Of a stretch of 64,000 bases of DNA, positions 11,765 through 24,829 are shown one piece after another (the first letter of the stretch is position 1; every line of letters begins with the position of its first letter). Below the pieces are notes generated by a model that searched no databases, had not been told where the DNA came from, and worked only from the letters and a program-made list of their open reading frames with translations. The stretch lies in contig CM060900.1 of NCBI GenBank assembly GCA_030762935.1, forward strand, positions 439,690,759 through 439,754,758, in the 5' to 3' direction. A program made the translations under genes and the position numbers. Source of the DNA: Hymenopus coronatus (lineage: Eukaryota > Arthropoda > Insecta > Mantodea > Hymenopodidae).

Positions 11765-12115
11765 TTTCATAATCAGCTTACCCTCCCTGTATTTGTAGGA
11801 CTGACACCCCTCTAGGACTTATAAGCCAATACCTAGGGGAGCCAATGGCACGAAACCATAGAATGGAGAACCTGTTATGAGGGGTGAGCATGGGGAAGTG
11901 GATGATATGAAATGCAGGCAAAATTGATGATAGGAAATGTGATGGTGGAGCAGTTGGTGAAATGAGTGGTGGTGGAAACTGAATGACCCAGAGAAAACCC
12001 GCCCAGATGCCGCTTTGTCAACCACAAATCCCATATGTGGGCACTCAGGATCAAACCTGGGCTGCCTATATGAGAGGCAAGCTATCTAGCCACTCAACCT
12101 CAGCACCACCTGATT
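11765..12115 (-). repeat. SINE (family B), reverse orientation
   Basis: Read on the minus strand it starts with a tRNA-like head: ggtggtgctgaggttgagtg, then ctagatagcttgcctctcat and ggcagcccaggtttgatcc (B box). A body follows with gcggcatctgggcgggtttt. The same order of motifs occurs on the plus strand at 56035-56400, which supports a Pol III SINE family. The apparent ORF at 11819-12034 is inside it. Confidence 0.72.
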
Positions 12116-12829
12116 TTTAAATTAAGGGTTTCAAATAAGAACAGTAGAAAATTGTAATGTAGCATGTTTTTGTCAGATTCTTAAACCAGCTGTACCGGTT
12201 TTAATAAAATTGTACTAAAGAAGTCTTGACAACAAATTTCAGAGGAAAATTTGTTGATACAAACATGATCTGCAACCTCCCTCCAATAGGCCAATTTTAA
12301 AGATTTTTAAGCCTCTGGTTCAGACATGGTGCTTTTGTAATACTAGAAGGTAAGAAATGCTGTGAACTCAGCTTCTTGAGGTCCTTGGACAGCAATTAAG
12401 GAGTTGCTTGGTTGAAAAGCAGTGGCTCTTGTACAGAAAATAATGAAGCAGGATGAATGCCACTCCTTAGTATTGTCCACTGCCTGAGATGTTCTTGATG
12501 TATATAGAGATAGAAAAAGCTGCAGTGCTCTGTTCTCCATGACTTTCCTGAGATTATCATGCTATAGATACTAAAGAGTTTATCATTGTAATACAGTACT
12601 TCATTACCCTTTTGTTAAAGAATCATTGTGCTATGATAGATTGTGATGCTTAGCAGGTAATTTCAACAAAAAAGCATACTTATTTCTTGAAGGTTTGCCC
12701 AAAAAATGTGCAGAAGTGAGGGACAATTATGACTTCATGACAAAGGAAATATCTTTATGGCTTTATGGGCAGATTCAAAGAGTTAAAGATTTTCACCAGG
12801 CATGACAAAAAAACAATGTCATTTTACTA

Positions 12830-13420
12830 CAATTAATTTAAGATTGCAGGCAGAATGTGCTGTCTTAAATGGTGAACAGGAATTATGAGCTTACCTTTTT
12901 TTCTATCCTTCATCTTGACCATATTCCCCCCTTCACTGGACTGCAACAAAACATAGTTTTGGATTTGCAAATTGGATTGCACAACTAGTAACCATGAGTA
13001 ACTACAGTAAATGGGTGTGAACATTCAGAAATGGACAGCGTGAATTATGAAGTTTACTCCCTGAGGCAAATTGTTTGTCTTATTTGCATTCTATTGGCTG
13101 TGGAATATGTTTCCCTTTAATGTGAGTTTTTGTTTATAGTTCATGTTATGTGTTAAATATGGGCTATAAATCTTATAGCCCAGGAAGCACCTTTAATAAG
13201 TGTTTGTTGTGCTACTAGGAAGAATTTCAGTATGAATGACTTAAAGAAGCAGTATTACCAGGTCTTCAAGGATTCCTATGAAATGGAATTTACTTTTATT
13301 TTATGTGTAATTTTTATGTTTACTACACTAAATGTTTTGAACATTCTAAATTTAATGTAATTTAAAAATTATTATGCTAAGCTATGACAGTTTTATAGGT
13401 TTCAGTTTTAGGAAGTTGGT
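12830..13420 (+). repeat. Unclassified dispersed repeat, copy 1
   Basis: About 590 bp with a second copy in the same orientation at 43590-44205. Shared landmarks in order: ccccccttcact/attgg-ctgca, agtaaatgggtgtgaaca-tca, agaaat-gaca-cgtgaa-t, gagtttttgtttatag, ggaagaatttcagtatg, caaggattcctatgaaatgg, and ggtttcagttttaggaagtt. No coding capacity was found. It could be the non-coding part of a larger mobile element. Confidence 0.75.
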
Positions 13421-13578
13421 ATGTAAAAACAAAATTATAATTGTATAGTTGTATAGCACTTTTTATATATATAAAAAATAAAAATAGAATTATTTTTTAA
13501 TATTCTCTGTATATATTCACTATCTTATAATAGTGTTGTGATAATGTGTACATAACTGCTGTGCTTACTGGTTTACAG

Positions 13579-13884
13579 GTTCAACTTCTCGTGTCTGATA
13601 GTGATGTAGAGTCATATAAACAAATTAAATCAGATCTAGACATGCTGCGTCAGTCAGTGGAGAAGTCTGAACTTTGGGTGTACAAATCAAAGAGTGCTGA
13701 AGAACACACAAAGAAGAAAAATAAAGATGATGGTGATGACGATATTTTAAGAGAGAGGAAAAGCTCTCATAAAAAGAATACCCCATCTCTCTCCTCATCT
13801 GACAAACAAGGATCTGCTATTGATTTAGACATAGGACCACCGTTACATCTAGACCAGGCAGAAGAATATAAAAAGATACAACAG
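13579..13884 (+). CDS. Itpr: Itpr exon (2nd in window)
   Basis: Continues the receptor in phase 0 from the exon at 5866. The acceptor is tttacag and the first residues are [20 protein letters not shown], followed by a [13 protein letters not shown] block, all hallmark IP3-receptor sequence. After that comes a low-complexity linker rich in Lys, Asp and Ser (about residues 45-90 of the exon, with [11 protein letters not shown] and a Ser-rich run), a position where family members vary strongly. The exon closes with [14 protein letters not shown] and donor caggtagga. It is 306 nt, exactly 102 codons. The ATG-started reading that begins in the intron upstream is only intron read-through; the true exon starts at the acceptor. 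Confidence 0.95.
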
Positions 13885-16430
13885 GTAGGACTGCTGTTAG
13901 TAATAAGTAATATATAGGAACAGGAATTTAGTGATAAGTAATTTATACAGATAGGAATTTTATGCTGTAATATAACAACCACATTTGAACACAATTCCAA
14001 GAATACCATAACAGCTTTCTTCATACCGTAAGGGAGTTGCTATGAATAGATAATGCAGGGATTTGTGGATGTGACATAGCTATTGATTTTGTTGCATGTG
14101 AGTTACAGCGGGCACAAAACTTCTGGAATTGTGACCCTGACCGCCAACCCAGCTGCTGAGCCCAGCTTACTACAGTGACAGCGAGTAAAGCATTGTACTG
14201 TCTGCATTAAAAGTGTTTCATATTCATTTATATTTTCAAAGAAGGTACTAAATGGTGTTTATTTTATTTTTGTCACATTAATAATCTTTGCTCCTATGTT
14301 TTCAAAGTTAAGTGGCATGGTCATAGCAGAGAATAATTGCAAATGTATTTGACTTTATGAAAGAAGAGGCAGAAAGGAAGGAAGAAAATAATTAATCCGA
14401 GTTCTCCAAAAGCCTGATTCTTGGAAATCAATAGAAACTATTGAATTGTTTTTCTCATACATCACACATGATGTTCGCTGTTCATGGTTTCCACCATATA
14501 TTGTGCCACAAAACTGAATACCACATTCAAGAGGTCGTGAGTTTGAATCTCGCTTAGGGCGAGTTACTCGGAAAAGTTTTTTTTTCCTGGGGTTTTCCTT
14601 TTTTGCTGAGAAGACGAATGTTGAGTAAGTTTAGGTTCCATGGATCCCAAGGTCATTTCAACAATTTCATTCATCGTCTGATATAACCAACCAAGTTAAA
14701 GGACATAAAAATAAATAAATAAAAAGGAAAAGAATACCATATGCCAGGACCAGAACATGTGTGCAAATGTTGTGGTGAAGTATGTGACAGATAGCATGTG
14801 ATATTTTGTAAACAAAGTCAAACACTGATAAATTTTTGTAACGGAGGAAACTGATTCATAAACTAATGCACATTATGTGCTCTTCTTTATTCAATATTCA
14901 CACACAGTGATTGAAGATAAAGGACTGTCAGGTATGGAAGAATTGGAGGCAGACAATTGAGATTATTTTTGTGTTCAGCGGTATTTGTAGATATGAAAAT
15001 ATATATATATAAATAAAAGCTTATCAGTGTAGCACAGTGTGATGCAGTGCATAAGTGGTGACAGATATTTGACATTGGGTGTGACATGCTGTCGTCCAGA
15101 ATGCATGCACTCGACTGGTGAACTACTTATGTGGTAACAAAAGATACAGAACTCGCTTCCTAGGTCTTGTTAAGATTTTCAGATGTCCAGATCTGTTGCG
15201 CCAATTACACGTTCAATGTTCATCATTAGTTATCGCCAGTGTTCAGCATTAGCTACCATCGGTGACCATCATTAAGTAGTAATTACTGGCTGGCCATTAA
15301 GATTCTTTTGAAAGAGTAATACAAAAATTTGAAAAATTTTCACATGACCTTCACTGTTTATTGTTACTAAATGAAGACCTAAGTTTGATTTCTTCACATA
15401 GAAATTGATGATAGCAACAGCATTGAGGTAAATATAAAGAATTTCTATCAAACATACAAATGACAAAAGAAACTTCAAGAGCTTGCTACTTCTTAGGTGT
15501 AAAAGAAGTCACAAACTCGAAAAATGGATTTCTAACGTTTCCTATAATTGGATTTTTCAGGGCATACAGAATGAACTGTGTAAAGCATCACAACTAACGC
15601 AGATATTAAAGCTCCAAAATATTTTTCAGTATGAAATAGGATGAAACTATGGATGTGACAACACAAGAACAATTCAGAAATTGTGTTCTCTGATTCTGAT
15701 CCGATACTAACTGAAACTTAGGTTGCATTGTTTGTTTCATGGCTGAACTCTGCATTTGAAATAAAGGTAGTCTTTGCAACTCCATTCAGTATATTTAAAC
15801 CTAAATTTTTATCCCGTCTTTCTAAGTTAGGGGGCAGAAAGTGCCTTGCACCCCCCCCCCCCCCGCCCTCCAAGTTGGCGACTATAGAGGTGTGCCACCC
15901 TTGTTCTCAAATGCAAGAAGTTTCTTTTAATGTTAGGAATATAGGAGAAATCTTTTCTTATTTTTGGATGGTTTTTATAATCCTTATTTGACTTAAAAAC
16001 TGAAAATTGTTTTGTGGTGTTACAATGATTCTTTGCACAACATGGTTATCTCTAATAGGAGTTAACTATAAAGCTTGGAAATTTAAGGTTATGATATTGC
16101 AAGTCAGCTTAAGAGAATGAAAAACTAAATAATTAAGATCATTGAAGGTTTATAAGTCAAATGAAAACATTTATTGTTCAAGTGGTAAGAACAGCAGCAC
16201 AGTGAGCCTAGGGTTACTGGAAGCCAGGGCAGTGAATTTTTTAATCTGATTCAGGCTTGGAACAAGTTTTCCTCTCTTTTCAACAATGGTTTCTACAATA
16301 GATCATAGGTGAAAAAATTGTATGTGTTCCATTCCACAACTTTCTCTACAAACATTGTAACAAAAGATTGTTCCTTTATCCACATTGTGGTAATCAAGAT
16401 GAGCATTAGCAGAAACAATTTTATTAGTTA
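13885..16430. other. Itpr intron 2, first part
   Basis: AT-rich with a SINE at 14515-14720 and a 14-base poly-C run at 15851-15864. Nothing else is recognised. The open frame beside the poly-C tract (15728-15991) is only a consequence of low complexity. Confidence 0.5.
14515..14720 (+). repeat. SINE (family C)
   Basis: Contains a B-box-like gagtttgaatctcgc, a characteristic tttttttcctggggttttcc block, aggttccatggatcccaagg, and an A-rich tail aaataaataaataaa. The same layout (B box, T-rich/ggg block, aggtaacctaaacttaggtc, tcatttcatt) appears at 54580-54835. The promoter A box is weak, so this may be a 5'-shortened copy. Confidence 0.65.
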
Positions 16431-17720
16431 CTTCTAAGTGGAAGGAGAATGAGATATTACACTAGGCTAAAGTGATAGTCACTATGTGGGTTGTTAAAGC
16501 TGGTCACTATGTGAAACACTTGAAATTTGGTTTTTGCTTTGCATGGCTGAGTACAACTAAAGAGACCTGAAACAAAAGATGACCTCCTACTGGAGAAAAA
16601 TTTAGGTAGTTTAAGTTTAAAAACAAATAACAAGGAATACCTTGGAAATGGTTAACTCTGAGGGTTGGGGGCGGATACATAGTGACTACACCCTGTGACC
16701 ATAATTGCTGAGCATGTGTGTATGGCTTGCTTTGTAAGTCATATTTGATTGTTGGCACACATTGTTACATGTGCATTAGTGGACAACTAGACCATGGCAA
16801 GTTCTTTTGACATTGCAGCTGTGATTGTTACACCTGTGTGAGTGGACATGTGTTCTGTCGGAAGGTTATTTGACATCATAGGCCTGCATTGTTAAACCTA
16901 AGTGACCACTGTGGTGGTTTTACACATGCAACTGTTTCTAGAAGTTGCCAGTGACATCACCAACAAGTATAACAAGGTTAACAAAGCCCTGTCCAGGGAT
17001 CAGCTTAAACTGGGAGTGCATAGTAAGCATCTGAGTGAGTTTTGATGGGAAATTTGTAATGTGTAGCCGCTGTCACAAACATTGAAAATAAACTATATGC
17101 AGAATTGTTACAAAAGACAGTTGTGGAAGAAGAAAAAGTTTTTGTTACAGTATGACATAAATTGTGTGTTTTAATGAGTTCTACATTTTTTTTGTAATAA
17201 GCTTTAGTCTTATCTTTTATGGTTTACAAGTTATGCAAAATTCATCCTGAATGAAAAGGTCTTCAGAGGTGTTCCCGAAACTTCAAAGCATACATGTTAA
17301 TTTTCATGTAAATATCTTAGATATATGGTATATTAATCAAAATTCATTAAGAGTCATTTCTGAGAAAAACAAAATTTTCAAAAAAATGTTTCCATCTAAA
17401 ATGTTGGGGTGGGAAGATTATCTTGAAAACTTCTATGTTGCTTCCTTCAAAGATACCAAACTCAAATTCCAAACTTGATATATAGTGGTATTTTCATTTT
17501 TGAGTTAATGCTGCCCAAAGACACGCACGCACGCACGCACGCACACCCCCCACCCCACCCCCACCCACACCCACACCCACACACACACACTCTCTCTCAC
17601 ATGTGCACACCTTTTTCGAAAAAGGCTATTTTAGGATTCAGCTGTCCTCAAAAACATATATTTGTTGTGAAATTTTGGTATCAAATTTTTGGGTGGAATA
17701 CAATAACTTCCCTATACCCT
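16430..17720 (+). repeat. Unclassified dispersed repeat, copy with CA/CGCA microsatellite
   Basis: Matches 62990-63690 in the same orientation, with landmarks in the same order: acactaggctaaagtgatag, tatgtgaaac-cttgaaatt, taaattgtgtgttttaatgag, tgaaaaggtcttcagag, atgctgccc followed by a CA-rich tract, and tatcaaatttttgggtgg-aatacaat. A partial copy is at about 18780-19200. The copy here is longer, with extra sequence in the middle. No protein is encoded. Confidence 0.72.
17521..17612 (+). repeat. (CGCA)n/(CA)n/(CCCA)n microsatellite
   Basis: A compound simple repeat of acgc units, then ccccacccca-type and cacaca units, ending in tctctctc. It lies inside the unclassified repeat; the copy at 63558-63589 has a C-rich/CA tract at the same place, so the tract is part of the family. 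Confidence 0.92.
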
Positions 17721-17837
17721 ATCAACATAATATGTAAAGAGAAAGTAACAATAACAATAGCTGCCATTGGTGATTTGAATACTGCTTGTTGATACACATC
17801 ATAGAATAGCTTTAGGTTTAGAAGTAACAGAGTATCT

Positions 17838-18035
17838 GTGCTATAGCTAGCATGCTAGCTTCTGGTCTCCAAGGTTGCAAGCTCAAACTTAGCAGAGGAC
17901 GATGGAGTTTTTCATGCTTAAAAATCCTTAACATGGCTTCTTTCAGAACAAAAATAAAGTTGGTGGTCCTATGTCATAGATTTATGACATTAAAAAACCT
18001 CAAGCCTGATAAAGAGGTCTCTGAGCCAAATTAAC
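17838..18035 (+). repeat. Probable SINE, tRNA-like head
   Basis: Contains an A-box-like tatagctagcatgctagc, a B-box-like ggttgcaagctcaaact and then gacgatggagtttttcatg with a downstream unit ggtcctatgtcatagattt. The spacing between boxes fits a tRNA-derived SINE. It ends about 120 bp before the Itpr exon acceptor at 18158. Confidence 0.5.
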
Positions 18036-18157
18036 CAAGCTTTCATGTCCAATTTAGAATGAGACATTGAGAACCTTAGCAGTTAAGAGCAACCATAAAT
18101 AAAACTTAATTCAATTTTTGCTGATATTCCATTGTTTATTTCATGTCTTTTTTTCAG

Positions 18158-18421
18158 ATTTTGATTCGAATGAACAAGCTTTGTACACAGAACATAGGTG
18201 GAACAATCAAGCCACGAAAACATGAACAGCGCTTACTACGCAATGTTGGAGTGCACACAGTGGTGTTGGATCTGCTACAAATTCCATATGATAAAAAGGA
18301 GGATGTGCGCATGAACGAACTTATGCGACTAGCACATGAATTTTTGCAGAACTTCTGTCTTGGAAATCAACAGAATCAGGTGTTGCTTCACAAGCAATTA
18401 GATCTGTTTCTTAACCCAGGA
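18158..18421 (+). CDS. Itpr: Itpr exon (3rd in window), RIH-type helical repeat
   Basis: Begins after a pyrimidine-rich acceptor (tctttttttcag) and reads [20 protein letters not shown], then [40 protein letters not shown] and LFLNPG. These helices belong to the second RIH (ryanodine/IP3 receptor homology) domain. It is 264 nt (88 codons, phase 0 at both ends) and the donor is ggagtaagt. The next 16.8 kb is intron filled with nested mobile elements before the exon at 35227. The residues match insect and vertebrate receptors with few differences and no lesion. Confidence 0.95.
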
Positions 18422-20850
18422 GTAAGTATAATTTATGTTTCCATTGGGAATATATATTAAAAAAAAACAAACAAAAAAAAAACATTAAGAGTATTGTATA
18501 TTACATATACATGATATTTTTCCACCCTCTATCCCCTATTCATTGGTATACAAACCATTCTTATGCAAGCTTATGTTTCTATCTACTTCATTTTAATCAA
18601 GATAGTCCTTTGCAGAAGTAGCTTTATTCTACATTTTCTTATAGGTACAAAGAGAATAGTGATTGCCAAATGTTTAAGATCTGGATCCTATATGCTGGCC
18701 TTAAAATGTCATACTCTTTCTGTACAATTGTGAGACACAGCTGAATATCAACATGACATTAACTGAATATCAAAATATTGATATCTTGAAAATGGCTTAT
18801 TATCACAAAACAATTTGAAATAAATTGTGTGCTTTAAAGAGATCTATATATTATCTGCAGAATATGCTCATCTATTACTTAACTTTTATGATTTATGCAA
18901 TATTGTATACATTCCATTACAAATAAAGAGAACAATGGAAGCTATTCCCAGAAAATTCAAAATATAATTTTATTTATCATACACATACATTTAATATGCG
19001 GTATTTTAATTAAATTGTTAGTCATTTTTCAAAAATAAGAGAAATAATGAAAAATTATCCTTGTAAAGGGTATTTTGTGGTCGGTTTGTGGTCAGATGAT
19101 TTTCTTAATAATTTTTATGACACGTCTTAGAAAGAAATTCAACTTAAGTACCAAGTTTGGTTGAAATTGGAAATGAGTCACACTATTTTTTTATATAACC
19201 TTCACTTAAATCTGAAAATTTTTCAGGTCATTAAGTTGACAGAAGCTTGTAATTTTTTTCCCTCTTCTTCCTCTTCTGAGGGTTTGATCCTGCTGTCATA
19301 TATTGGTAGAGGAAGAAGGTTCTCGCAAACCACTCATTGGTGAAATTTCAACATTTATGATTAGGGCCCTGATTCTCATGACTTTGCATCCTTTTTCTGA
19401 TGTTGGTAGGACAGCACTCTGTGGAAAATAAAATGCCCTATATTAACTTGAGTGAAATTAAGCCGCTTCTGAGGGTTATTTTTATATATTTTTAATCATT
19501 TTTCTTTGCTAGGTCATTTTTTATAGTTATAAATAACTTTAAAGTCATAGAATGTAAATGGTGTGAGGAATAAATAGAGGTTTTTGTCATTTTTAGCAAC
19601 TTTGCTAGCATTATTCTTATAATATTAACAGACTAAAGTTTCAGAACAACAAAATCTAAAAGTTCTTGGTAATATGTTGTTGCAATATGGCCTCCCTTAT
19701 TCTCATTTTGTTAAACATTTGGACTCTTCCAGCTAAACATTCATGTCTATTGTAAGACAGCCTTGTCTTCTGAAGCAATGTGGGGATGAAACTGCCTGCT
19801 GTTTTTGAGGGGTCCTACCATGGATTATGTGTCTTCTGGTTATAATATAGTCATTTATAAAGCAGAAGCCAGTAGTTGAGGTACTGAAGTGATAATATTT
19901 TTATTTCTACATGCTGAATGTAATGACAAGTACTTCTGCAAAATTAAAGCAGTTTGTTTCAGAGTACAGAGATAGAGTATTTTCACCCCTATATCTTCAT
20001 CAATTTTGAAATAAGGTTTACTATATATAAGCTTCTGTTATTTGACAATCTTCTGTCCTCCAAATTTGAAAACTTATAAAAAGTGTTTATTGCTTATTGT
20101 AATACAGCACTGAGTGATAGTGTAAGTGATAATATTTTGCAAGTAACGTAAAAATAAAAGTAATTTTAAAGTAATAATTTTCAACTAATTTCAAAGTCAT
20201 AATTTAAGGTCATCATTTAGAATTTTAGATCATCAAATCCAGTTGCTATTTGCGATATTCATTCCTATTCTGTAACTTCTGGTTAAAGTGTAGCAATTAT
20301 TTATTGTGACTAACCAGTTGCTACGTGTTATTTGGTATTTAGAAACGTTGTAACCATAACAACACTTTGTTGAGAGGAAGAAACTTATGGTTAATGATTT
20401 ATAGAGCAGAAACCTTATTGATAGCTCTAGCAATGATACTATTACCACTGAAAACTTGATGCATTCTTATGACTTAATCTGAAGCTCAAAGGAATGAAAA
20501 GTAACATAAACATGAGATCAGCAACCTAAACAGAATATGTTATTTCAAATACTGTAACGAGAAATCATTTATACACTAAGTATGAAAATAATGTCCTTGA
20601 AGTGTAGCTTGCACGAGAGCTTCTTAACCCAAGATGAATTATTTTATTTCTTAACACAGAACTAATGCATTAATATGACAGCAGTAACAAAATAGTCATG
20701 TTTGTTTTCTTTCATATCACAGCATTTTCCTGCACAATGTTATGCCCTACTACACAGATTCTGACATAATGATAGCAATTTTTGGAATTTTTTTTTTGCT
20801 CCCAGAATTATCTCTGTAGTCAAGGTTTTACATTTAACTATTCAAGGCCA
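18422..20850. other. Itpr intron 3, first part
   Basis: AT-rich intron. About 18780-19200 is a degenerate copy of the unclassified repeat also seen at 16430-17720 (for example gaaataaattgtgtg and cttaagtaccaagtttggtt). Nothing else is recognised. Confidence 0.5.
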
Positions 20851-21480
20851 TTCAGCTCTTGAAATTTTGGCTGGGGTCAGAAAGTTTTATAAACTATAAC
20901 TTTCACTCCCCCATACCAGCTGATGCCAAAGTAAACAATTACAGAAATTCACACGAAATTTTAAAAGTGATTTCTTTTGAGCTAAATGGATAGAACATGT
21001 AAATTATAAAGTGCATATTTAGGATGGATACTTCATTTCAGTATTTCTGAAAATTATGACAAGAAAATATCAAATGCAAGTAATATCTCTCTGTTACTTA
21101 AAGCAACAAAAATTTTAAATGCTGCTGATCATATAAGACCTGTAAAATGAAACTACAGATATGCTACTTGTGAAAATAGCATTTTAGGAGTGTATGCCTA
21201 GAGTTTCCTAACCTAACTTTTGACAAGTTATATTACTTTCATAGGAGAGAGATACAGTATCTACATGACAGTAGTAAAAATTCCTCCATTTGTTTACTTT
21301 TGTATCAAAGCAGCATCTTTTACTCATTGCACTAACCTTTCATCCTAAACAAATGTTTTTCATTAGTAATAATTTTCCAGAAGTAGTAAGTTAAGCGCTT
21401 ACATTTAATTTTCTGCCATTCAGCCGTCAAAATTTTGTCCTGGGTCAGAAAGTCATGTAACTATAGCAGCACTGTCCAAC
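20850..21480 (+). repeat. Diverged repeated segments
   Basis: ccattcag-tcttgaaatttt followed by gggtcagaaagtttt at about 20848-20890 is repeated near 21418-21460. The stretch agctgatgccaaagtaaaca at about 20919-20940, continuing to ttcatttcagtat, is repeated near 24133-24260. This is a family of AT-rich repeats without coding content. Confidence 0.55.
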
Positions 21481-22199
21481 TTTCTTATGTGTTTTGGGCA
21501 TATTTACCTTGTGTCTAAGGAGGTGCAGACACCATCACAACCACTATTTGACCACCACTGTCGCCATCACCAAACATGTAATAATGTAAAAATATTTCAA
21601 AATAATTATAATTACTTTGGTTTGCAAATTACATAAATAGTATGAAGTTTGAAACTGCATTTTTTCTGCAAGTTCATAAAAATCTGGTGTGTAGTTGGAA
21701 CAAACTGCTCTTAATGCATCATATAGATGTAAATGTGAGGATGGATATGCATTTTATTCTTGATTATGCTCAAAGATGAAAATGTGACATTGCAAAGACA
21801 TGTTAAACCAAAATAAGAAAACATTTTCAAAACAACACTTCAAATGTCCCTCTATGGGACATTTATTCCTGTCTACCAGAACCCAGAAATTGCTTTAAAT
21901 TGTATAACATGATTTCAGAGCTATATCTTCTTGGAGATTTAAAATTTTCATTTCTAATTCTTGAAGATTACAATTTCAGAAGACCTCACACATCCTAACC
22001 TCCAAGTTCAGTAATGTCAACTGAAGGCTATTGATAAACATAATCACTGGTTCAAGTGTTGGAAACTGGCTAAACCTTTGGCTGTGACTAGGATTTCAAG
22101 ATGCTGGGAAAGGATAGATCACATTAACAGACAATTATGGTTTCTACATTTAATGTAAAATTGGAAAATTTGGAAGGGAATTACTTTTTAAATGTGCAA

Positions 22200-22930
22200 T
22201 GCATAACTTTAATTTCATCTGATGCTACACTTATCATACCTGAAGTATTGTGATCTTTCCTTTGCAGTTCAAGGTTTAGCTTGTTCAATTTTGAGGTTGT
22301 ATCTACCTATAAACCCAAATCTAGTAGCCATGATATCTCATCAAGATTTTGATAATATTGCCTAGAAGATGATTTCAGAAAATTTTGGATCTCGCCCAGA
22401 AGAATATAGAATCTACTAAGCCATTGCATGAAGAATTATGTCACCAAGCTCAGAATCTGACACATTCAAAAGATTTCTGGGCAATCGGTGACATGTAGAT
22501 GATGATCTGATCTAATTTACTACATAAACTATCATAATATGGTCACACTTCAAAAACCTTTGTGCATAAAGCTTTCTGGTGGATAACACAGTGATAAGAA
22601 AGAAAGTTTGAAAAAGAATCACTTTAGCACAAAGAGCAAGAAACTCATTATTACTACCAGTCATTGAAGGTGCCCCATCTATTGTTTTAGCAAAATTTTT
22701 AAAGAGTGGAATGTTATCTTTCAGAAATTTTAGGAATGCATTAATATGTCTTCTGCCCATAGAACATTCATGAAGAATTTTTTACAAACATTTTCCTTAA
22801 CCGTAAAATAATGAAAGATGCACAATTGACCAATATCAGAAATATTTACGCTGTCATCAAACTGAAGCAAAACTTATCCACACTATTGCAGGTCCTATAT
22901 AATTGATATTCCAAATTTTTAGAAATCTGT
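22200..22930 (-). mobile_element. hAT/ZBED-type transposase fossil
   Basis: On the minus strand broken frames read VLLQFDDSVNISDIGQLCIF, then VCKKFFMNVLWAEDILMHS, and after a frameshift FAKTIDGAPSMTGSNNEFLA. This order (Q-x-DES-x-D, then a loop, then TDGAPSMTGS) is characteristic of the hAT-type transposases related to ZBED5/FAM200-like proteins. The longest open stretch is the 82 codons at 22512-22760. Several stops and frameshifts make it a fossil. Confidence 0.65.
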
Positions 22931-24104
22931 TGAAGTTTGGTGAGCCAATTGAAGTCCTTTTATGGAAGACATAAGTGCAGATTTGTCTTTCTGACCAGCA
23001 AACAGAGATTTCATGGCACTAATCATTGCTTTTTTAACTACTTTCCCATCACTTATAAGTTGTTTTTTTTTTTTTTTTCCTTTTTGCTAAAACATAATAG
23101 ACTTTGTAAGAAGTCATTGTCATGTTACTATTTTCCTGAACTGTCTTTATAAATATACCTTGCTGTAATATTAATATATATTCTAATTCTCTTTGCTTTT
23201 TCATAATTTAATATCATAATTTAATATTTAAAATATTTTAATGAGGCTTCTGTGGAAAGTATATTTTTGTTGGAAGAAAGTAAAGGGATAAAGGAGAGTA
23301 AATTAATTTCTAAGCCTATTCATGCTCCTATTTATGAGTTAGCACATAATGAAATTAATATGCCTGTATTAATGGGAAGTCCACTTTTGATTTGTTGAAA
23401 AATGACATTCTACATTATTTTTCTTAGGAATAGACGCACTACTCTTGCGCAATAAATGCATGGTATTTCCTCTGAATTTCACTAAGCAATACTGGTCCTT
23501 CCAGTCACTGTTATAATAACTGCAAGTTTTCTTTGCTTTTTAGCCATATTTTATTCAGAATAATTGATCACAAGACATGCAGCTGAACTTAAACTCACAA
23601 GTTCTCAAGTTACTGAATGTTTGGTTCAAAAACTGACCCCCTTCCATCCCTATCGGTGTAAATAACAATGTTCAAAATTGCAAACTTATTATTAGTGACA
23701 TAGTCTTTTTGGATTAATGCGACGTTGTCCCAAATTCCCAATGAGTTCAGATCTGAGAAAAGCTAAAGTTATTTTGGAAAGAAGGGGTAGGTGTCGGTGA
23801 ATCTGTTTGTCTTGTCTAGTCTAGGGCAGAAATATTCATGACACCATCTACTTGAAATGATAAAAACACTGTTAGGGCAAAATACCCTTCTCTTGAGTGG
23901 AAAAAGGGAAAGGACTGGTTAGAGAAACAATGAATACAGCTTTGAGTGTACAAAAACATACTTCATGGTTGTGTACTGGGAAGATGTTTGGAAGGAAGTA
24001 GTGTTTCCTTGGAATTTGAGTTAATATTAGAAAGCATTGGATTAAAAGTTTGCTTATGGCGGGCACCAGAAAAATACATAACAGGCGTCATGTTGGACAG
24101 GGCG

Positions 24105-24270
24105 GACCTATAGCTTTCACTTTCCTGCAACAGCTGATGCCAAAGTAAACAATTACTGAAATTATGGCAAAATGCACATTATTTATTTTGAAGTAAGTGG
24201 TAGAAGCTATAAATGTAGAAAGTGTATATTTAGAATGACCCAGAACTCACTTCATTTCAGTATGATAGGA
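24105..24270 (+). repeat. Repeat, second copy of the 20.9-kb segment
   Basis: Shares agctgatgccaaagtaaaca, attactgaaatt, gtgtatatttag and acttcatttcagtat with about 20895-21060, same orientation. No coding content. Confidence 0.6.
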
Positions 24271-24829
24271 AACATTACAGAAACATGTTCTACTAAATAA
24301 TAATGATGTATGCAGTGCGTGCTCGTTTGAACTAGCTTTCAATTTATGGAAATACTTAATATGACCATGCTGCTTTTGTGTTGTGCTTTATATATTCTAA
24401 TTAACAATGATGCATGCAGCACTTTTATGTTGCTCGAGCACTCTGTGCAAACATAGTTTGATGATACCCATTTATAATAACTTTTACACACTAAAATGTG
24501 TTGCTCTAGAGTCAATCACCTGTTCATGTTGGTGGCCGGTACAATACTGTTGATGCTATCCTGTGTGCACAAAGGCAGCCGGTAGTGGGGAATCCAGCAA
24601 GGTCTCGGGAGAGGTGAAACAATGTGTGCTCTGTTAGGTTTTAAATGAAGAAGCCTGTAATAGTATCAAATATCTATAAATAGTAAATGGTCAAAGCATA
24701 AATTAAAGGTAAATAAAGTCTTATGCAATGGATGGAAATAAATATATATATATATAAAATGTTAAAATTCAATGACAAAGGAACTTAATACAGTGAAAAC
24801 AAATTTAAAAAAATTTAATTTTGAGATGG

